NCBI GenBank assembly: GCA_900555785.1
Contig: USMO01000053.1
Span: 1-9,251, forward strand
Origin: an uncultured Eubacteriales bacterium
Lineage (GTDB): Bacteria > Bacillota > Clostridia > Oscillospirales > CAG-272
Direction of reading: 5' to 3'
Length of the DNA stretch: 9,251 nucleotides
The notes under the pieces are model-generated. The model ran no database searches, was not told the DNA's origin, and was given only the letters and a program-made list of their open reading frames with translations. The translations under genes were made by a program, and so were the position numbers. Below are positions 5,948 through 9,251 of this stretch, piece after piece; the stretch's first letter is position 1; each line of letters begins with the position of its first letter.

Positions 5948-6057
5948 GCAGGCGGGATCTCCGATGGTCAGAAGCAATCCAGTCATTCACTATCCAAGAC
6001 GGACAAAAAGTACATGAACCACGTAAAAACCATCCCTTCCCCATCCCCCCACCAAAA
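5948..6057. repeat. Dispersed intergenic repeat, copy 3 (upstream of the lipoprotein gene)
   Basis: GCAGGCGGGATCTCCGA (5948-5964) is identical to copy 1. AGCAATCCAGTCATTCACTA (5973-5992) and CAAGACGG (5995-6002) align with copy 2. AACCATCCCTTCC (6029-6041) and the C-rich end also align with copy 2. The right end, ACCAAAAGGAG (6051-6061), runs straight into the ribosome binding site of the next gene, so the repeat may supply part of it. Function is unknown. Confidence 0.7.
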
Positions 6058-6074
6058 GGAGAAAGAAAAACCAG

Positions 6075-6707
6075 ATGAAACGATCAATCAGCCTGCTTTT
6101 ATGTGCGGTGCTGCTTCTGTGCCTTACGGGGTGCGGGGGATGCAGCCGCGCGCCGGAAGTGGACGAAATTTATGACCGTGTGGTCGAGCTTGTGGAGGAT
6201 TCCCGGCGGCTGAACGCCATTTTTTACGGCGCCGGGCTGCCGGTCTACGACAAGGAATCGGTAATCTACCGCGACGTTTATGCCGATGACCCCTCTGCAT
6301 ACACAAAGGAATACAGCATTGTCGACCCGCGCTGTGGGTTTGTGTCGGTCTCCGCGCTGAAAGAGGCAGCGGAAAAGGTCTGGACGCCGGACCTGCTCGA
6401 AAAGCAGGTCTACCCGGCTGCGTTTGACGGTCTCTCCGCGTCCATCGGCAGCGTTTCCAGCATCGCGGCGGCAAGGTTCCAGGAGGACGGCGGGAACCTC
6501 TACTGTCTGGACGGCGTGCGGGAAAACGCCCCCGCGCAGTTGATTTTCGACTATTCGACCATGAAGGTCGTGCGTCCCAGCAACGCCACGCGCGTCATCC
6601 TTTCGATGGACGCCTGGGAGGAGGGCAAGCCGGACGCAAGATTTTCCTATCGTCTGACCATTGCAAAGGTGGACGGTGTCTGGCTGCTGGATAAGCTGAC
6701 GGTCTGA
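6075..6707 (+). CDS. Predicted small lipoprotein of unknown function
   Basis: The 210-residue product begins with a classic lipoprotein signal peptide: a basic MKR, a Leu/Cys-rich hydrophobic core, and the lipobox LTGC with the lipidated cysteine at C20. It should therefore be anchored on the outer face of the membrane. The mature part (about 190 residues) opens with a helix-like region, EVDEIYDRVVELVEDSRRLN (28-47), and ends in a strand-rich segment closing with KVDGVWLLDKLTV, a pattern seen in small alpha+beta, NTF2-like extracytoplasmic domains. That fold suggestion is weak inference. I recognise no named family. ATG 6075 is preceded by AAGGAG (6056-6061) at a rather long 13 nt. The gene stands alone on the plus strand after copy 3 of the dispersed repeat and ends about 70 bp before a strong terminator. 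Confidence 0.85.
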   Translation: MKRSISLLLCAVLLLCLTGCGGCSRAPEVDEIYDRVVELVEDSRRLNAIFYGAGLPVYDKESVIYRDVYADDPSAYTKEYSIVDPRCGFVSVSALKEAAEKVWTPDLLEKQVYPAAFDGLSASIGSVSSIAAARFQEDGGNLYCLDGVRENAPAQLIFDYSTMKVVRPSNATRVILSMDAWEEGKPDARFSYRLTIAKVDGVWLLDKLTV

Positions 6708-6780
6708 GACCGGAACATGCGGACAGTTGGGCAGCCGGACAACCGGAAAACCAACAACAAATCAGCCCCGCAAGATACAA

Positions 6781-6832
6781 AAAAAAGAACTGCCCTGCAC
6801 ATCTGTTCCGGTGTGCGGGGCGGTTCTTTTTT
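6781..6832 (+). terminator. Strong rho-independent terminator, probably bidirectional
   Basis: A 21-bp stem pairs 6781-6801 with 6812-6832. It contains two G-U pairs in RNA and encloses a 10-nt loop. One edge of the stem is A6 and the other T6, so the transcript has a U-tract on either strand (A-run 6779-6786, T-run 6827-6832). It lies 73 bp past the lipoprotein stop codon and would end that transcript. Read from the right, it could also back up termination of the convergent minus-strand gene. Confidence 0.88.
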
Positions 6833-6869
6833 GTTCTGTTATGTGTTTTTAGAATAAGAACAGAACTCA

Positions 6870-6888
6870 TTATTGATATTATCAATAA
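6870..6888. repeat. 19-bp AT-rich palindrome in the convergent spacer
   Basis: TTATTGATA, T, TATCAATAA is a perfect 9-1-9 inverted repeat. It sits in an AT-rich patch between the two terminators, where no gene starts, so an operator role would be unusual. The rest of the spacer from 6708 to 7126 holds the two terminators and no other gene or RNA that I can support. Confidence 0.55.
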
Positions 6889-7015
6889 ATTTGCAGAAAA
6901 CAAGGAAACCAACAGAGAAAAGTGGGTAAAACCGCAAGCAGCTGCACAACCCGCGCGGCAGTCGTATGGGGCGGGGGTCAGATAGGCAGGACCCAGAATG
7001 GAGGGTTAACAGGTC

Positions 7016-7064
7016 AACAAAAGGGCCGTCTTGGAACGCACCACGCGCACCGGAACAGCCCTTT
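7016..7064 (-). terminator. Probable terminator of the minus-strand gene
   Basis: On the minus strand, AAAGGGCTGTT (7064-7054) pairs with GACGGCCCTTT (7030-7020) to give an 11-bp stem with two G-U pairs and a 23-nt loop. TTTTGTT follows. It begins about 62 nt past the TAA at 7127-7129. The long loop and broken U-run make it weaker than the terminator at 6781-6832. The two share a 15-nt sequence in opposite orientation with one difference. Confidence 0.6.
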
Positions 7065-7126
7065 CATACAGGGATTATAAAGGATATGATTCTAACCGGT
7101 TAAAAAGCTAACCAACCGTTAACACC

Positions 7127-9100
7127 TTATGCGTTCTCTTCGGTCGTTTCTGCAGGGTCGGCTTCTTCCGCTGCCGGCTCGGTTGCCTGTTCGGCCGTCT
7201 CCGCTGCTTCTGCAGGCTCTTCGGCGGGTTCTACCGCGGGCTCTTCCATCTGTGCAGGCTCCGCAGCGCTCTCTGCAACTTCAGCTGCCGTCGGCTCTGC
7301 AGGCTCCATGTCTGCCGGTTCCTCCGGATGCGTCGGGATTGCGCCGACCATCATCTTCATGTATCCGGCTTCAACCATCTCGTCCTGCGTCATCATCGGC
7401 AGGCGATAGTCAACCGGTTCTGCCTCCAGGCGCTTCAGCTGCAGTTCCTCGCCGCAGATCTTTTCAATCAGCTCAAGCGCATGCTTGAACTTCCGCTCGC
7501 CGCGAATCTTCATCAGCACCGGCGTTGCGGCGTACTTCTTCTTCGCGGACATATCCTTGAAGGTGTACTTGGTATCTGCCAGCGACGCGGGGTCGATGGC
7601 GAGATAGAGGTAGAGCGATTTGGTCTTAACGTCCATGCGGGCGATCTTTGCTCTGCCCTTATTGAACGCTTCATAGCCCCAGCTGGTGCGGCATTTCACG
7701 CCCTTGTAAGCAAGCAGGGCGTTTTTGACTTCGTTATAAAAGCCTTTGACCGATTCCTCAGCCATCGCCATTTTCGAGAGGAAACTCTTGCGGTAACGGT
7801 AGACCAGCGTCACCTCGCCGCGTGCTTCGCGCTCCAACAGCTCGGCATACGCCTCGGGGTTGGCTTTCGCGTCGATGTAAACAATGCGCTGACCGCCGAA
7901 ATTCGCAACGGCTGCGTCGCTCTGCTCGGCGTCCTCGCCGTCGCCCTCGTCGCTGTCGTCTTCCTCCTCGTCTGCGTCCTCTTCCTCGGGCTCCTCTTCA
8001 GCGTCCTCGGTGATCTCTGCAAATGCGGCGGCTGCCGGCTCTTCCTCCTGCACTTCAAGCGGCTTTTCCTCCGGCTCCTCTACCGTCTCTCCCTCGGGTT
8101 CCTCGTCGGCGGTAATCTCCGGCTCTTCCGGAACCGGTTCCTCCTCCGCTTCTTCCTCGGTTTCCTCGACCAGCTCGATCGGTTCCTCGTCCGCAGCAAG
8201 CACCGAATCGCGAATATCCGCAACGGCTTCGGTCACTTCCTCGTCAGGGGTATTCTCCAGCGGCTGCTCGGTCTGCTCCAGTTCTTCTGCCAGTTCGGAT
8301 ATAACCGTCGGCGCGATGTCGGGACAGGGCTCCTCGACGGGCGTTCCGACTTCTTCGTCTTCGGCGTCTACCAATTCGAGGGCGTCCTCGGTATCGGCAG
8401 AGACGTTCTTTGCCTCTTCGAATGCGGTATGGTAAGCGGTTGCTTTAATTGTGAGCGGGTCCTCGTCCCGGTCGTCGACATCGTCCGCGTCGATCCGGCG
8501 GTCCACTCTGCGCTCCACGCGGTCGGCGAGGTCACCGGAAATGTCCTCTTCCTCCGGTTCTTCAATCGCAACGGGGTGTTCGCCCTCGGGTGCGGGGAGG
8601 GTGACGGGCGTTGCTGCCGGTTCGGGTTTCTCCTCGCTCTTTTCGGTCTGCGTTTCTGCTGCGGGGGTCTGCTTTTCCCGCCAATCGGCAAGCGTCTCGG
8701 CGTAAAGCACCTCATTGATTGCGCGGTTCAGTTCCTTGCGGTCCTTTGCCGCTTCTTTTTCGGCTTCTTCCTTTGCGTAGCGTGCGACGTCCTCCTCAAA
8801 CGAGGCAGGGGCGTTGGTTGCCTCGGGGAGCTTTGGCTCCAGCGGGATGACGGTTGGCTCGCTGCTCCCGTTCTTGCGCTTCTGTGCGCGGATGAGTGCG
8901 ACAATGCCGACCACGCAGAGTGCGACCGCGATGAGAATTACGGTCATGCCGATGGGCGTGAAGTAGAACGGCGCGGTTGTGCTGCCCGCCGCAGAGTCGG
9001 CAAACGCCGGCACCGCGAAGAGAATTGCTGTCAGCATCAGGCATATTGCGATCCTTCCGGCGTGCGCAATCGCCTTGCTGAAATCCTTGCGATGTTTCAT
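7127..9100 (-). CDS. Membrane-anchored acidic protein with an internal globular domain, function unknown
   Basis: The 657-residue product starts with a probable signal peptide (basic start, hydrophobic core, AVPAFA then D35). A second hydrophobic segment (about 47-70) follows, then a basic RAQKRK stop-transfer motif. By positive-inside logic most of the protein should face the cytoplasm, with a short segment outside. Residues about 100-145 are helical and charged, likely a coiled coil. About 150-395 are an extremely Glu/Asp/Pro-rich disordered linker. Residues about 399-585 form a compact domain rich in Lys, Arg and aromatics, beginning RIVYIDAK and including YRYRKSF, SWGYEAFNKGR, KSLYLYLAI and KKKYAATPVLMKI. 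The tail (about 590-657) is again acidic, with repeated (A/P)-E units. I recall this type of basic domain in uncharacterised Firmicutes proteins but cannot name it. The gene stands alone with its own promoter. ATG 9100 has GGAAAGG (9117-9111) at 10 nt. Confidence 0.9.
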   Translation of the reverse strand: MKHRKDFSKAIAHAGRIAICLMLTAILFAVPAFADSAAGSTTAPFYFTPIGMTVILIAVALCVVGIVALIRAQKRKNGSSEPTVIPLEPKLPEATNAPASFEEDVARYAKEEAEKEAAKDRKELNRAINEVLYAETLADWREKQTPAAETQTEKSEEKPEPAATPVTLPAPEGEHPVAIEEPEEEDISGDLADRVERRVDRRIDADDVDDRDEDPLTIKATAYHTAFEEAKNVSADTEDALELVDAEDEEVGTPVEEPCPDIAPTVISELAEELEQTEQPLENTPDEEVTEAVADIRDSVLAADEEPIELVEETEEEAEEEPVPEEPEITADEEPEGETVEEPEEKPLEVQEEEPAAAAFAEITEDAEEEPEEEDADEEEDDSDEGDGEDAEQSDAAVANFGGQRIVYIDAKANPEAYAELLEREARGEVTLVYRYRKSFLSKMAMAEESVKGFYNEVKNALLAYKGVKCRTSWGYEAFNKGRAKIARMDVKTKSLYLYLAIDPASLADTKYTFKDMSAKKKYAATPVLMKIRGERKFKHALELIEKICGEELQLKRLEAEPVDYRLPMMTQDEMVEAGYMKMMVGAIPTHPEEPADMEPAEPTAAEVAESAAEPAQMEEPAVEPAEEPAEAAETAEQATEPAAEEADPAETTEENA

Positions 9101-9141
9101 ACTCTCTCAACCTTTCCGTGTAATAGTCATACCTTTTCTAT

Positions 9142-9170
9142 ATTATATCACACCCTCCCTCTCTTGTCAA
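9142..9170 (-). promoter_or_regulatory. Consensus sigma-A promoter with extended -10
   Basis: Reading the minus strand, TTGACA (9170-9165) is followed by a 17-nt spacer and TATAAT (9147-9142). TG stands one base before the -10 box (9150-9149). All twelve consensus bases and the ideal spacing are present. Transcription would start near 9135, giving a leader of about 35 nt to ATG 9100. No operator-like inverted repeat overlaps it, so strong constitutive expression is the simplest reading. Confidence 0.88.
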
Positions 9171-9208
9171 CAGATTTCTTGAAAAATTTTGATGGATGGA
9201 AATGGGAG

Positions 9209-9251
9209 AAGACCTTGGAGGGAGAGGGAGGACCCTTTCGGAGGGTCCTCC
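9209..9251. repeat. Partial hairpin element cut by the window edge
   Basis: AAGACCTTGG (9209-9218) repeats the outer end of the composite element at 1514-1523, in the same orientation. It is followed by a 10-bp perfect hairpin, GGAGGACCCT (9227-9236) with AGGGTCCTCC (9242-9251), and loop TTCGG. The inner sequence differs from the other units. The element lies 39 nt upstream of the -35 box of the minus-strand gene and is truncated by the end of the window. Confidence 0.55.

Noticed and set aside
22..6057. CRISPR array
   Set aside because: The repeats are kilobases apart, diverged, and lie singly in gene spacers. There is no regular repeat-spacer pattern and no cas gene.
8010..8435. Ser-rich plus-strand open frame
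   Set aside because: It is the exact antisense of the Glu/Asp-rich linker of the minus-strand gene (GAG/GAA codons read as CTC/TTC and shifted to TCC/TCT). Its composition is fully explained by that.

Overview
The window looks like chromosomal DNA from a GC-rich Firmicute of the class Clostridia, most likely in or near the Oscillospiraceae/Ruminococcaceae. This rests on the GyrA sequence type, the Shine-Dalgarno sites, the GC-rich genes set in AT-richer spacers, the SigA-type promoter, and intergenic hairpin repeats of a style I associate from memory with gut Oscillospirales. The family assignment is inference.

Layout, left to right. Plus strand: a leader with a dispersed repeat (about 22-90); the cell-shape pair mreC and mreD (121-1513); a 320-bp spacer filled almost completely by a composite inverted-repeat element (1514-1817); a small alarmone synthetase gene (1834-2592); a spacer carrying a second copy of the dispersed repeat and a single unit of the hairpin element; gyrA (2821-5415); a small unknown gene 22 bp after it (5438-5908); a third copy of the dispersed repeat; and a small predicted lipoprotein gene (6075-6707) ending at a strong bidirectional terminator (6781-6832). 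Minus strand: one long gene (9100-7127) for a membrane-anchored, very acidic protein with an internal globular domain. It has a textbook extended -10 promoter (9142-9170) and its own probable terminator (7016-7064). The window ends inside another hairpin element.

The genes are mostly housekeeping: envelope elongation (MreCD), the (p)ppGpp stress signal, DNA supercoiling (gyrase A), and three genes of unknown function. I see no mobile-element genes, phage genes, defence system or CRISPR array. The most interesting content is between the genes. There are two families of short repeats, one with three copies and one with three full units plus a truncated fourth. The hairpin family shows compensatory changes that keep its stems paired, and in two cases its 3' end lies just before a ribosome binding site.
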